A stretch of DNA of 64,000 bases, from contig BCJU01000002.1 of the NCBI GenBank assembly GCA_001600355.1, positions 1,674,001 to 1,738,000 of the forward strand, written 5' to 3'. Within the stretch, counting starts at the first letter, position 1. Every line of letters begins with the position of its first letter. Source of the stretch: Meira nashicola (lineage: Eukaryota; Basidiomycota; Exobasidiomycetes; Exobasidiales; Brachybasidiaceae). The translations under genes and the position numbers were made by a program. Below the pieces are notes generated by a model. That model saw only the letters and a list, made by a program, of their open reading frames with translations. It was not told where the DNA came from and did no database searches. Shown piece by piece: positions 10,614 through 20,396 of the stretch.

Positions 10614-11100
10614 GGTGAATATGTTTGTGAGTAAGTATGCCTGCGATCACCATAGGATGTCTGAAATGGAAATCATTACAAGTTGGGCACCAAATCAAGA
10701 AAAAAAGGAGGCTTGGCAATCACTCATTCGATCCTTGTATGATGCAAATTACCCCCTCACGCCTTCGGACAACTAAAAATGGTGCGCCCCTGGCTCGAGT
10801 GATAATCAGCCTTGACGCCTTCTTTTGAATGAAAAAAGGACAAACAAGGCCAATGGCGATGATGGATGTGATTGTGAAAAGATGATGATCAATTGTTCAT
10901 AACGGGCAAGGTACATATGTTTAGTAACACTATCGATAGAAGTTTGAATTAAGCGGACTTTGAACGACATATGTACATACACTAGTGTGGAAACATGTAG
11001 GTAGATAGATAAAAAAAGAAGCGGCCGACCGACCGCGTGTTTAAAAAGGGAAAAAAAGGGAATTTCATTGAAGCTAATTTTAGATCTTTTTTTTCGGCGA
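10614..11100. other. Intergenic: promoter of tannase-like gene 1 and 3' flank of gene 2
   Basis: About 490 nt between two tandem minus-strand genes. It holds short A/G runs (around 10700 and 11040-11060) and a T-rich stretch near 11090. I see no convincing gene, RNA or repeated element. Confidence 0.5.
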
Positions 11101-13347
11101 TTAATGAACACATTTAAATGCCTTGTAGCCGTTCGCACCATGCGGGTTGCCGCCTTTTTGAAAAATAGCTTTTGCAGGATAAGGGCATAATAACCTTGTA
11201 AACGTTAAACCGGCAAAATAAGCTTGTTGAGAATCTTTTATTTGTAAATCAACGTCTGGATCACCACCTTTAACATCACGAGGAGGCATAAATTGTTCTT
11301 GTAAATTATAACGAGCTGCAATTTGTTCGTTTATTTCAACACCTTTTTCAACCCATGCAATCAAAGCTAAAGTCATATCATAACTTGATTCAAATTTGAA
11401 TGGTCTACTTCCAGGTTCATTTTGAGAAACACCGCCAAAGTGATAACTTCCAACTCCACCACGTGAATGTCTCATACCATGAATTTGATAAAATTTAAAC
11501 GATTTTCCAACTTGTTCTTCACTAAGTTTTAATGCTGCTGCTGTATCCTTTTTAGCCGCATTGAAATAATCAACTGTTGATTGTGGACTAACGACGAAAT
11601 CTGCTGATCCATGATACATTACCAATTTACCACCTTTCTTGATGAATGCACTTAAATCCGTTTTATCAGCATTTACACCACCTGGATCGGCTGCTATACC
11701 TTTCTTAAGATCAGCAAGTTTTATATCTGTGAATGGATTAAACTTTGGATCTAATTTTGGTTGTTTTAAAACGACTAATTGATGCCATTGACTTCCTTTT
11801 GCGTTTGTTGGTGCTAAACTTGAAGCTGAATCTTCCAATCCAGGCCAATAAGCAGGATAAATTTGTTCACCTTCAATGATTGTTGGTTTATATAATTCAT
11901 AAACTGCTTTTATTTGATCTTGAGTTAAACAAGTTGCATTTGTTTTTCCGTATTGTGTCTTTGATCCACATAATAATTCTTTTTCCAATTCAGGTTTGCA
12001 TTTCGAAGGTTCAGAAATTACACCATCTTCAACGCCATCTAATCCGTCACATTGGCGCATAACCACATCTCGTATCGGACCCCGAAGTGCACCTCTTGTG
12101 AAGAATCCTTTCTTGCCTATTGGAGTAGTCTTGTTATGGACAGAAGCTGAATGGATCTGGGCTGAGTTGAGAGACATAAAATTGATAGCTGGAGCACCAA
12201 CCATAATACCATTAAAGTCATCAGGATAAACTTGTGCAGCTGATAAACCTCGCGCGCCACCAACACTACTTCCAAGGTAATATCTATAAACACGATTGTT
12301 CTCTTTCGCATTACGTACACCTTGTCCTTTACCATAAAATTGATTTACAGCATTTTCAGCAATTAAAAGAGTAACATGATTCGCTCTTGATCCGAAATCG
12401 AGAAGGGTTTGATCGAATTGTGATCCATTTACCCAAGAACTTACACCATTTTGAACGGAAAAGTGACCTAAATTGGTCCCTGCAACTGCAAACATATAAC
12501 GACCCATATATTGTTTCATTGAAGGCATAGGTATAAATCCCAATTGTCCACCATGTCCCATAACAGCAATACGTCCATTCCAACCTTTTCCTTGACCAAG
12601 AATATCATCACCAGATAAAGATTTATTATCACGTTTCATCATCTTTGAAGGTGTTGTTGTAGTTGCATTCTTTTTATCTTCAGGTGGTGCAGGAACATCA
12701 TTTGGTGCAGGTGGATTATAAGCATAAGGTGATGGTTTTACCTTTTTATATTTTCCTTCACGATAATAAAGTGGAGCAGTAATAAAATCACCTTTTGGAC
12801 CAATTTCATATCCAGTCGTATTTGTTGGAAAATCAGGATCAGGAATTGCTAAAGGTATCTTTAGATCAGAAGCAACAGGTAACCAAACTTCCGTTAAAAC
12901 TGAAGTTAAAGGACTTGTTGAAATTTGTAAGCCAAAACGACAAAAAGCAGGTAAAGATCCAACAGGACCGTTGAATGAAATTCTACTTGCTAATCTACCA
13001 TAACCTGCTTGAGCTTTGATATTCAAATCAAATCCAACTCCATCTAAAACTTTATCGATAGGAACTCCATCTGGAATCGTACCGTTTGGATATAATTTTG
13101 TTAACTTTTCTAAAGATAAAGTTGAACCTTCAGGAAAATATTGACTAAACGTATTATTGATCTTTAATCCTGCAGGAGCTTCAAAAGTTTCAGCTAATTG
13201 TTTGCATAACGTTTCTGCTTTATCACCCGCTGTTAAAGTTGAAACTTGAGCATGAACACCAATACGAGGATGTTTACCTGCCTTATAACCTGCGAGCCAA
13301 GTGGCAGTAAGGATAAGAAAGCCTGTAAAAGATTGCATCAGACGCAT
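11101..13347 (-). CDS. Secreted tannase/feruloyl-esterase family protein (paralog 2), CS-D-HC cysteines absent
   Basis: 748 aa, clearly homologous to the gene at 8298-10613 over almost its whole length, with whole blocks identical (for example the GDDILGQGKGWNGR block). The N-terminus differs: a hydrophobic stretch at residues ~5-20 (MRLMQSFTGFLILTATWLAG) that looks like a cleavable signal peptide, so this one is probably secreted. Nucleophile motif GSSVGG (Ser361), acid in ADFVVSPQS (Asp583), and RHS with His627. As in paralog 1 the two Cys of the family motif are absent (Ser360, Ser628). A dibasic KR ends at Arg239, at the position equivalent to the site in paralog 1. Substrate is not predictable from sequence; plant phenolic esters are the family norm. 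No intron. Confidence 0.84.
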   Translation of the reverse strand: MRLMQSFTGFLILTATWLAGYKAGKHPRIGVHAQVSTLTAGDKAETLCKQLAETFEAPAGLKINNTFSQYFPEGSTLSLEKLTKLYPNGTIPDGVPIDKVLDGVGFDLNIKAQAGYGRLASRISFNGPVGSLPAFCRFGLQISTSPLTSVLTEVWLPVASDLKIPLAIPDPDFPTNTTGYEIGPKGDFITAPLYYREGKYKKVKPSPYAYNPPAPNDVPAPPEDKKNATTTTPSKMMKRDNKSLSGDDILGQGKGWNGRIAVMGHGGQLGFIPMPSMKQYMGRYMFAVAGTNLGHFSVQNGVSSWVNGSQFDQTLLDFGSRANHVTLLIAENAVNQFYGKGQGVRNAKENNRVYRYYLGSSVGGARGLSAAQVYPDDFNGIMVGAPAINFMSLNSAQIHSASVHNKTTPIGKKGFFTRGALRGPIRDVVMRQCDGLDGVEDGVISEPSKCKPELEKELLCGSKTQYGKTNATCLTQDQIKAVYELYKPTIIEGEQIYPAYWPGLEDSASSLAPTNAKGSQWHQLVVLKQPKLDPKFNPFTDIKLADLKKGIAADPGGVNADKTDLSAFIKKGGKLVMYHGSADFVVSPQSTVDYFNAAKKDTAAALKLSEEQVGKSFKFYQIHGMRHSRGGVGSYHFGGVSQNEPGSRPFKFESSYDMTLALIAWVEKGVEINEQIAARYNLQEQFMPPRDVKGGDPDVDLQIKDSQQAYFAGLTFTRLLCPYPAKAIFQKGGNPHGANGYKAFKCVH

Positions 13348-13945
13348 GATAAAAGAATGTGTTGTTTAGATTATATAAAAGATGATGAGGATGAAGAGGA
13401 ATAGAGAGAATGGGAAAAGATTGAGTTACTTGAATGCAGTAGCGAGGTAATAAAAGGTCATATCACCTGAATCCTCCTCACTGCTCCTCACTATTCTTGA
13501 CTGCTCTATCGCTTTAGTTACACTTATGCCAAGAAAATGATCTTACTCCGATCAGAAGGGCTGATAAAAACGGCTTTATCCCTGTGTGAAATATGATTAA
13601 ATGAAGGGATAAAAATTATTCATATAGTACGATATATAACCCTTTAAATCCCTCTAGAAAGTTCTCCTTTATTACTCCTCGATTTTCCAAGAATAACGGA
13701 ACCGCTATCAATTTTTGTTATATAGGCGTTCCGCTCTCAGTTTAATGCAGTGACATTATATTGTTAGGTCTTCCGCCTCCTTTTTTAAATTTAGTAAATA
13801 AGAAATGTCAAATGTCATCGGTCACCCCTTTTTTCCTTAACAATCGGTTTCATAATTGCCGAAACCTCTCGCTAATAATAAATCTATTTTAATATTACGT
13901 ACCTAATAATATTGTCAGCCATGTATAAAAAATTAAATCTATAAA
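13348..13945. other. AT-rich intergenic DNA between tannase-like gene 2 and a gag-like relic
   Basis: The region upstream of 13348 should hold the promoter of the secreted paralog. It contains short direct repeats (CTCCTCACT twice near 13475-13495), a 6-bp inverted repeat (CGGAAC at 13697 with GTTCCG at 13728) and long AT runs from 13600 to 13940. No terminal repeat pairs with the other side of the gag-like relic that I can see. Confidence 0.5.
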
Positions 13946-14790
13946 CTATTCAGTGAGTGGAGTAGAGGATACATAAGTAACAAAGCTAGACCAAGGAGAT
14001 ATTTCCGATTGACGTTTAGTGTTTGAATTTGCTATTCCATCATATTTATCCAAATATTGATATGTACTAGCTAGCAAAGCTTGATCATGTTCAAAGATAA
14101 TGTTGATCTGTTCGACTTCTTTTATTAATATATCAATAGATTCTTTTTTTATTCGCCATGTTGTAAGTTGATTTTTTATATGAATCGGTAGCTGTTCAAT
14201 AAATGTTTCCCTAATTAACTCTTCCACTTCTTCAATCTTGTTTACTGCTGATCGTATCATTTCAATCTGCCCTAAAAATTGATTTATAGATTGAAATTTA
14301 AGTGAAATTAAACGTTCACGAGCTTGTTTTGTTGGATGTACAATGGTGAATCGATCTAAAAACCTTCTCCAAAATGTTGAAAATCTTTTCTTATTTGGAA
14401 ATTGAGAAATATAAGAATCAGACCAACTAATTCCAATTTGACCTTTTATATGATTTAATAAACATAAAGTCCATCGATCCGGATGAATAAAATGTTCTCT
14501 TAAGTTGAAATATTCCTACAAAGCCAAACAGCGCAATTACGAAATTCATCCGAATTAAATTCTATAAGAATAGGAATTTGTATTCCAGCTTTCTCCTCAA
14601 ATCCATAATATTCAGGCTTATCTTCCGGTCTTTCTATATCGGATAAATCGTTATCAAAAATAGGTAATTGATCATTTAAAAAAACGGTTATCTTCTGATT
14701 ATCGTCGGATCTTTTAACTTGACTTATGTTATTTTCGTGAGTGATATATGATGCTCTCGGTTGCTTGATTTGAATTATGTTGCGTTCCAT
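13946..14790 (-). pseudogene. LTR-retrotransposon gag-like relic, one -1 frameshift, no pol
   Basis: Two minus-strand open segments form one gag-like reading frame interrupted once. Segment A starts at the ATG at 14790 and ends at a stop at 14502-14500. Segment B opens just after a stop at 14518-14516 and runs to the stop at 13946. The shift must therefore lie in the ~15 nt overlap. The combined pattern is that of Ty3/gypsy gag capsid domains: an AVWL start, WTLCLLNHIKGQ, a FWRRFLDRF block, ARERLISLK, then SINQFL and a long helix with EQLPIHIKNQLTTW. About 281 codons. I see no zinc knuckle after it, no protease, reverse transcriptase or integrase, and no flanking LTRs. An intron cannot repair the frame, because the only GT...AG in the overlap spans ~21 nt. 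It may be a decayed element, a disabled domesticated gag, or carry a base-calling error. Confidence 0.6.
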
Positions 14791-15220
14791 ACCTTAAGTC
14801 AACATCAGCTTACTACTTATGGTTGTTGTGACGTTAAAAAGTCATCGATAATACTTTATCAACTAAACGTTCTAAATTGATAGGAGTTAGGAGAAGAATG
14901 ACATAGCAAGAAGATCAAAGAATGTATTCATGAATATGTTACATTAAGCAAATTTGTTAGAAGAGGCGCTGCGCTTATCAGACGATATGATCAGATTGTT
15001 GCTAAATTTGGCTGATTTGATATTATTCTCAACCTTTGCTTCTTGAACGAGAGTGGAACAACTTGTTTACTAACACATCACGCGCTTAGGCTTCTTGACG
15101 TTTAGGTGTACGCGTAATGTGGACGCACGTCCCATTTGGGTGCACAGTATGTATCAACATTTTACAAGATCTCAATCTTCCTTCTACCCTCATGCACATA
15201 TTTGCAAAAGTACAGACAAA
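14791..15220. other. Intergenic: 5' flank of RPN12
   Basis: About 430 nt between the gag-like relic and RPN12. It holds an ACGCGT palindrome inside TACGCGTA (15109-15116). A frame in phase with RPN12 is open from 15095 but has no ATG before 15221 that looks like a natural start of this family. Nothing else is evident. Confidence 0.5.
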
Positions 15221-16012
15221 ATGAGCAATATCACAAGTACTCACTCTGCTATACTGAAAGCATACTCTTCAGGATCTTCAAACTTGAAAGGACAATTGAC
15301 AAAAGCAAAGATTGAATTAACACAAGCAGGATTACTCGTACCTTCTCCATCCGAAGCAGCAGCTCATCCAAAAGAATTTTCCTTGGCTCGTGATATTCTA
15401 GAGATTGGAGCATTTGATAGTCTAAAACATAAAGATGTTGAAAGTTTTGATCGATATGTTGGCCTATTAAAGGTATTTTATCAAGATTGCGGTTCAAGTT
15501 TACCTTCCTCAAAAAATGAAGAAGCTTTGTTGGGTTTATCATTGTTGCGTTTGCTTTCATCCAATTCGATCTCACAATTCCACACAACACTTGAAAACTT
15601 ACCACCAAATTTGGTCGCCAATTCACCTTACCTCCAACATCCTGTAAATTTGGAAAGATGGCTGATGGAAGGAAGTTATTCAAAAGTATGGAGAGCACGC
15701 AGCGAAGTACCGAGAGAAGAGTACAAGTTGTTTGTTGAGCAATTGATGGGAACTATTCGCAGAGAGATTGCTTCTTGTGAGGAAAAGGCATATGACAGTT
15801 TGCCATTAAGTGATGCAGCCACTTTACTCTTCTTTAACAATATGGAAGAAGTATCCGCATTTGCCGCCGAAAGAGGATGGCAAATCAATCCAACAACTCA
15901 AACTGTTCATTTCACAAACAAAGCCGAACAAGCTGCCAAAGATGCCATTCCCAAGAAAGCCACCATCACATCTAATCTTCAATTTGCCAAAGAACTTGAA
16001 AGCATTGTATAA
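15221..16012 (+). CDS. RPN12: 26S proteasome regulatory subunit Rpn12 (PSMD8)
   Basis: Lid subunit of the 19S regulatory particle, needed for proteasome assembly and turnover of ubiquitinated proteins. 263 aa from the ATG at 15221, close to the ~270 aa of yeast Rpn12. Family features are the N-terminal helical repeats (KAKIELTQAGLLVPS, then ARDILEIGAFDSLKHKD), a central RYVGLLKVFYQD segment, the LMEGSYSKVW block and a PCI/winged-helix end (LPLSDAATLLFFNNMEEVSAFAAERGW). The ATG at 15221 is chosen over upstream in-frame Mets because MSNITSTHSAILKAYSSG aligns with the usual start of the family. No intron. Tail-to-tail with the PPR gene. Confidence 0.92.
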   Translation: MSNITSTHSAILKAYSSGSSNLKGQLTKAKIELTQAGLLVPSPSEAAAHPKEFSLARDILEIGAFDSLKHKDVESFDRYVGLLKVFYQDCGSSLPSSKNEEALLGLSLLRLLSSNSISQFHTTLENLPPNLVANSPYLQHPVNLERWLMEGSYSKVWRARSEVPREEYKLFVEQLMGTIRREIASCEEKAYDSLPLSDAATLLFFNNMEEVSAFAAERGWQINPTTQTVHFTNKAEQAAKDAIPKKATITSNLQFAKELESIV

Positions 16013-16103
16013 ATAGAGTCTTGTTATCAAATGAGCAATCATTTTGTATTACAGAGTGAAGGTATTAAAAATACATAAAGGGATTTGCTAATAATACAAC
16101 GAT

Positions 16104-17339
16104 TCACACACGAGAGCCGTGTTTTGGTGGTTCATCATCAACCACCTCTTCATCAAATAATTGACGTCTATCCTCATCTGTCAAAGCTAGCGAAAATCGA
16201 TCGGATCTTTGCATATATTTCCATCTGTTCTCTTCTTCCCGTCGATCTAGTGATCTTAATGCCCGATTTCCTTCTTCGTCTTTGATCGCCAGTTGTGCAA
16301 ACTCAACTGCTTCTCGCCATACTTCTTCGTCTTGTAGATTTTCGCTAGTTTTGTGATCATGTGCCAAAAGCCTTCTTGCTAATGTTTGAACCAATCCAGG
16401 TGCGTAATTTTTGCCTGATTTGGACCAAGATGGTTTAGCCAATTCGGCAGAATCCAAACATACTCTCGCTGCTTTTTCATCAAGTCGCAAATAAAGAAGA
16501 AATTCAAGATATTGATCCATTGCCCTACAAAATTTGCCGTATTCTGTAATTGCGCTTTCCCATGCTTCTATCTCCGTCGTTCTATATGAATCACCAGTTG
16601 TATTTGTGTATTTGATCTGTTTAGGTGTAAATTTCACCTCTTCATCGACTTTTTCTACATTTTTCACACCTTGATCATGTCTTATTGCATCGTTCCAAAA
16701 TTCAACAAATTGATCAAATGTGGCAATGAATTTCTGAATTAAATTTGTATCACGATCTGCTTGCAATTTTAGGGGAACGGATCCCATGTATAAAGCTCGA
16801 AATGTTTCGAGTGTTGGTGAAACTCCATTCTTTTTCATTACTTGAAGAGTCTTTATAGCTTGCATACCTCTACCTGCACGCAATAAATGTCTCAAAAGAG
16901 GATTGTATACGTATGACGATCTCCTGACAAACGGTTTCATATCCATTACCTTTTTAATTGCTACATCGCATGCATCTGTAGCACTCATATCTGCATGTAA
17001 TAATTTCATCAATCCTTGTGACGCTTTATACCTTTTATCACGTAATGATGTTGCAGATATCATCGGTTGTGATGAACTTCCTCCGTTTTTTTCATAACCT
17101 TTTGTCTGAGAAGGTTTACCGCCGAATTTTTTCTTGAATGGATGAGTATCATCGAAACTATCACCACTCCGTAAGAATACCCTAGATCTCGCTTTCTCTT
17201 GACTTTTCAATCGAATCGCTCTTTCTTGTTGTGGTGTCTTTTTCTCTCCTCCACTATGTTTCCACCGCATTGAATGCTGACAGATCTGAATACACCCCCA
17301 TCCTCTCCTTCTAGCTATAGCAGATCCAATTGCAAGCAT
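16104..17339 (-). CDS. Mitochondrial PPR-type protein, uncharacterised
   Basis: 411 aa from the ATG at 17339. The frame begins earlier at a non-ATG codon, which I discount. The N-terminus is Arg-rich and free of acidic residues (MLAIGSAIARRRGWG...RWKH), as in mitochondrial presequences. Residues ~143-178 form one clear pentatricopeptide motif (SYVYNPLLRHLLRAGRG, then a second helix and GVSPTLETF). The rest is helical with weaker repeats, ending acidic. Such proteins usually bind organellar RNA or the mitoribosome; the specific role is unknown. The C-terminus overlaps nothing and is 91 nt from the RPN12 stop. Divergent from SEC27, sharing a ~400-nt promoter region. Confidence 0.7.
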   Translation of the reverse strand: MLAIGSAIARRRGWGCIQICQHSMRWKHSGGEKKTPQQERAIRLKSQEKARSRVFLRSGDSFDDTHPFKKKFGGKPSQTKGYEKNGGSSSQPMISATSLRDKRYKASQGLMKLLHADMSATDACDVAIKKVMDMKPFVRRSSYVYNPLLRHLLRAGRGMQAIKTLQVMKKNGVSPTLETFRALYMGSVPLKLQADRDTNLIQKFIATFDQFVEFWNDAIRHDQGVKNVEKVDEEVKFTPKQIKYTNTTGDSYRTTEIEAWESAITEYGKFCRAMDQYLEFLLYLRLDEKAARVCLDSAELAKPSWSKSGKNYAPGLVQTLARRLLAHDHKTSENLQDEEVWREAVEFAQLAIKDEEGNRALRSLDRREEENRWKYMQRSDRFSLALTDEDRRQLFDEEVVDDEPPKHGSRV

Positions 17340-17747
17340 TCTTTGCAAGAAATGTTAGATGGACATCAACCATCAAAAAGTGTTAATTGGAGAATGAAAC
17401 ATTTCCCGCTAAAAATTTAAAGTTGCTGTTCACGTGTCAATACTGCAATTCCACACACAGCCAACGCGCTATTGCTGCAATGCTGGAACGGTCTTCGATG
17501 CACACAGGCGTGTAGGATTGACACCGTTCTAGCGCCTACGAACGTCCCTGGATTCGCGGTCGTGCACAAATGGAAGCTAGAACAAAGCATCATGCTGTCG
17601 TTAAAATAACTACTAAACACCATCACCTGTCGAGCCCTACAATCAAAAGGCAACAACTGTCACACTTTGACAGTCCTTTACGATAACGAAAGGAGTCGAC
17701 AGTTGGAAAGGAAGATTTGGCATTACGACTTCTGAGGATAATTCAAC
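17340..17747. promoter_or_regulatory. Divergent promoter region, PPR gene / SEC27
   Basis: Shared 5' region of two genes reading away from each other. It contains a CACGTG E-box/CBF1-type palindrome at 17431-17436. Whether it is bound is unknown. No other structure stands out. Confidence 0.4.
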
Positions 17748-20396
17748 ATGCCGATGCTTCTTGATATTACCAGGAAGCTATTCGCTCGATCCGATCGTGT
17801 AAAAGCTGTCGATTTCCATCCAACAGAACCATGGCTTTTGGCAGGCCTATATACAGGTTCAGTTAACATCTGGAATTATGAAACAGGAGCATTGATCAAA
17901 ACATTCGAGGTGGCCGAAGTGCCTGTTCGATGTGTAAAGTTCATTGCACGTAAGAATTGGTTCGTTGCTGGAAGTGATGATTTTCAATTAAGATGTTTCA
18001 ACTACAACACTCATGAAAAGGTCATTGCATTCGAAGCTCATCCTGATTATATTCGATGCATCGCAGTTCACCCCACAGGCAGCTTCATCTTGACGGGAAG
18101 TGATGATATGACAATCAAAATGTGGGATTGGGATAAGAATTGGAGACATTTGCAAACTTTCGAAGGTCATACTCACTTTGTTATGAATTTAGCATTCAAT
18201 CCAAAAGATTCAAATTCATTCGCTTCTGCTTGTTTGGATCGTACAGTCAAGATCTGGACGCCTGGATCTGCAACGGCCAACTTCACCCTCGAAGCACATG
18301 ACAAAGGTGTCAATTATGTCGAATACTATCATGGAGGTGAAAAGCCATATCTTGTCACAACAGGTGATGATCGCACAGTCAAAATTTGGGATTACATTTC
18401 AAAGTCTTGCATTCAAACTTTAGATGGACATTTGTCCAACGTTTCCTTTGCTTGCTTCCACCCTTCTTTGCCCCTCATCATCTCTGGTTCTGAAGATGGT
18501 ACCGTCAAACTATGGCACAGCAACACATATCGCCTCGAAACAACACTTGATTACGGCCTCGAACGTGCTTGGTGTGTTGCTTACAGAAAGACAGGCAATG
18601 ACATTGCTATCGGTTACGATGATGGTGTTGTGGTTGTTAAACTTGGCAAGGAAGAACCAAGTGTGAGCATGGATACAAGTGGTAAAGTCGTTTGGGCTAA
18701 AGGTGCAGAAGTTCTTAGTGCTAATCTAGGTGCATCCGAAACTGATGCTTTAGTGGACGGACAACGGATCGCAGCTGGATCTCGCGAAATGGGGTCTACC
18801 GAAGTTCACGCGCAGTCTCTTCAACACTCTCCCAATGGCCGATTCGTGACCGTTTGTGGTGATGGAGAATACATTATCTATACCGCTCTCGCATGGCGCA
18901 ACAAAGCATTCGGTACAGGTTTTGCATTTGCTTGGGCAACTGATAGTAACACATACGCTGTAAAAGAAAGCAACAGCCTTGTAAAAGTGTTCCGTAACTT
19001 CCGTGAGCGTGCCAACTTGATCAATATCAATTATGCCGTTGAGGATGTCAAAGGTGGTGCTTTGCTTGGTGTTACAGGCTCAGGATTTGTATGCTTCTAT
19101 GACTGGGATTCAGGAGCTTTGGTCCGTAGAATTGAAGTTGAAGCAAAGGATGTTTCTTGGTCATCGACGGGTGAATTGGTCGCTATTACCAGTGGAGAGT
19201 CGTTCTATATTTTACGATTTGATCGTCAAGCTTATCAAAATGGTCTGGAATCTGGTGAATACGTCGAAGATGAAGGTGTAGAATCCGCATTCGATGTGGT
19301 GACAGAGATCAGTGAAGTAGTAAAAACCGCTAAATGGACTGGAGAATGCTTCATCTACACAAATGCTCAGAATAGAATCCAATACCTAGTCGGAGAACAA
19401 ACACATACAGTCAACCATACAGATACCGAACTATACCTGTTGGGCTACCTACCGTCACACGGTCGTGTCTATCTAGTAGACAAGGATGTTTCGATATATA
19501 GCTTTGCGCTCAGTCTAGCGGTTGTCGAATATCAAACGGCAATTTTACGTCAGGATTATGAGGGCGCAAGTGAAATTCTCAAGACAGTACCAGCTGATCA
19601 ACGAAACCGCATAGCAAGATTCTTGGAATCTCAAGATTTGAAAAAGTTGGCTTTAGAGGTATCTACAGATCCTGATCACAAATTCGATTTGGCCGTTTCG
19701 CTAGACGATTTTGATACAGCACTAGAAATTGCACAAAATGGACCCGAAGCAGGCAGTGAATTACGTTGGAGAACGATTGGTGACAAAGCGCTACAGCAAT
19801 GGAATTTACAACTTGCACTTGAATGTTTCGAAAAGGCATCTGATCTACAAACATTATTCTTGATTGCATCTTCTACAAGTGATCGAGGTTTGCTAGAACG
19901 TATCGCAGAGATGGCATCAGAGAAAAAGATTGTTAATTTGGCAATGAATTGTTACTTGCAATTGGGCGATACAGCCCGAAGTATTGATGTACTTGTTCAA
20001 TCAGGTCGCTTACCCGAAGCCGCTTTATTTGCAAGAAGTTATGCACCTTCACGTGTGCCAGAAATTGTAGAATTGTGGAAAGCAAATTTGAAAGAATCAA
20101 AGAGAAGCAAGCAAGATGCAATTGCTTCTAGTTTGGGTGATCCAAATTCCGATCCAAACGCATTCGAAGAAGGATGGAAAGAAGCTTTGAAGCGTGAAAG
20201 TGAGCTTGCTTCTAAAGGACCAACAGCTCGAGCAAAATTGAACGAAGTACCCAAAGTTGTTGCACCCACTCTCACTAATGGGGCAAATACTACAACAACA
20301 ACTTCCGGTCTAAATGGAAACGGAACAGAAGCATCAGCACAGGATCAATTGACGGAATCAAGCATCGTTGCCGAAGCCACAAGCAATGGCGTTTGA
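17748..20396 (+). CDS. SEC27: Coatomer beta' subunit (beta'-COP, Sec27)
   Basis: Subunit of the COPI coat that forms Golgi-to-ER vesicles; the beta' propellers bind dilysine retrieval signals. 882 aa. The N-terminus (LDITRKLFARSDRVKAVDFHP) and the run of WD40 repeats over residues ~10-300 match beta'-COP, with repeat ends such as TIKMWDWD, TVKIWTPG, TVKIWDYI and TVKLWHSN. A second propeller (~residues 300-590) is followed by an alpha-solenoid (FALSLAVVEYQTAILRQD onward) that pairs with alpha-COP. The last ~60 residues are low-complexity. No intron. Convergent with VAC14. Confidence 0.95.
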   Translation: MPMLLDITRKLFARSDRVKAVDFHPTEPWLLAGLYTGSVNIWNYETGALIKTFEVAEVPVRCVKFIARKNWFVAGSDDFQLRCFNYNTHEKVIAFEAHPDYIRCIAVHPTGSFILTGSDDMTIKMWDWDKNWRHLQTFEGHTHFVMNLAFNPKDSNSFASACLDRTVKIWTPGSATANFTLEAHDKGVNYVEYYHGGEKPYLVTTGDDRTVKIWDYISKSCIQTLDGHLSNVSFACFHPSLPLIISGSEDGTVKLWHSNTYRLETTLDYGLERAWCVAYRKTGNDIAIGYDDGVVVVKLGKEEPSVSMDTSGKVVWAKGAEVLSANLGASETDALVDGQRIAAGSREMGSTEVHAQSLQHSPNGRFVTVCGDGEYIIYTALAWRNKAFGTGFAFAWATDSNTYAVKESNSLVKVFRNFRERANLININYAVEDVKGGALLGVTGSGFVCFYDWDSGALVRRIEVEAKDVSWSSTGELVAITSGESFYILRFDRQAYQNGLESGEYVEDEGVESAFDVVTEISEVVKTAKWTGECFIYTNAQNRIQYLVGEQTHTVNHTDTELYLLGYLPSHGRVYLVDKDVSIYSFALSLAVVEYQTAILRQDYEGASEILKTVPADQRNRIARFLESQDLKKLALEVSTDPDHKFDLAVSLDDFDTALEIAQNGPEAGSELRWRTIGDKALQQWNLQLALECFEKASDLQTLFLIASSTSDRGLLERIAEMASEKKIVNLAMNCYLQLGDTARSIDVLVQSGRLPEAALFARSYAPSRVPEIVELWKANLKESKRSKQDAIASSLGDPNSDPNAFEEGWKEALKRESELASKGPTARAKLNEVPKVVAPTLTNGANTTTTTSGLNGNGTEASAQDQLTESSIVAEATSNGV

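Noticed and set aside
14500..14516. Programmed -1 ribosomal frameshift joining the two gag segments
   Set aside because: No X-XXY-YYZ slippery site at the overlap and no downstream pol frame to serve, so a deletion (or sequencing error) is simpler.
13348..15220. Long terminal repeats around the gag-like relic
   Set aside because: I compared both flanks by eye and found no matching direct repeats or TG...CA ends.
16104..17348. Start of the PPR gene at 17348
   Set aside because: That codon is TTG; the first ATG (17339) gives a proper presequence-like start.
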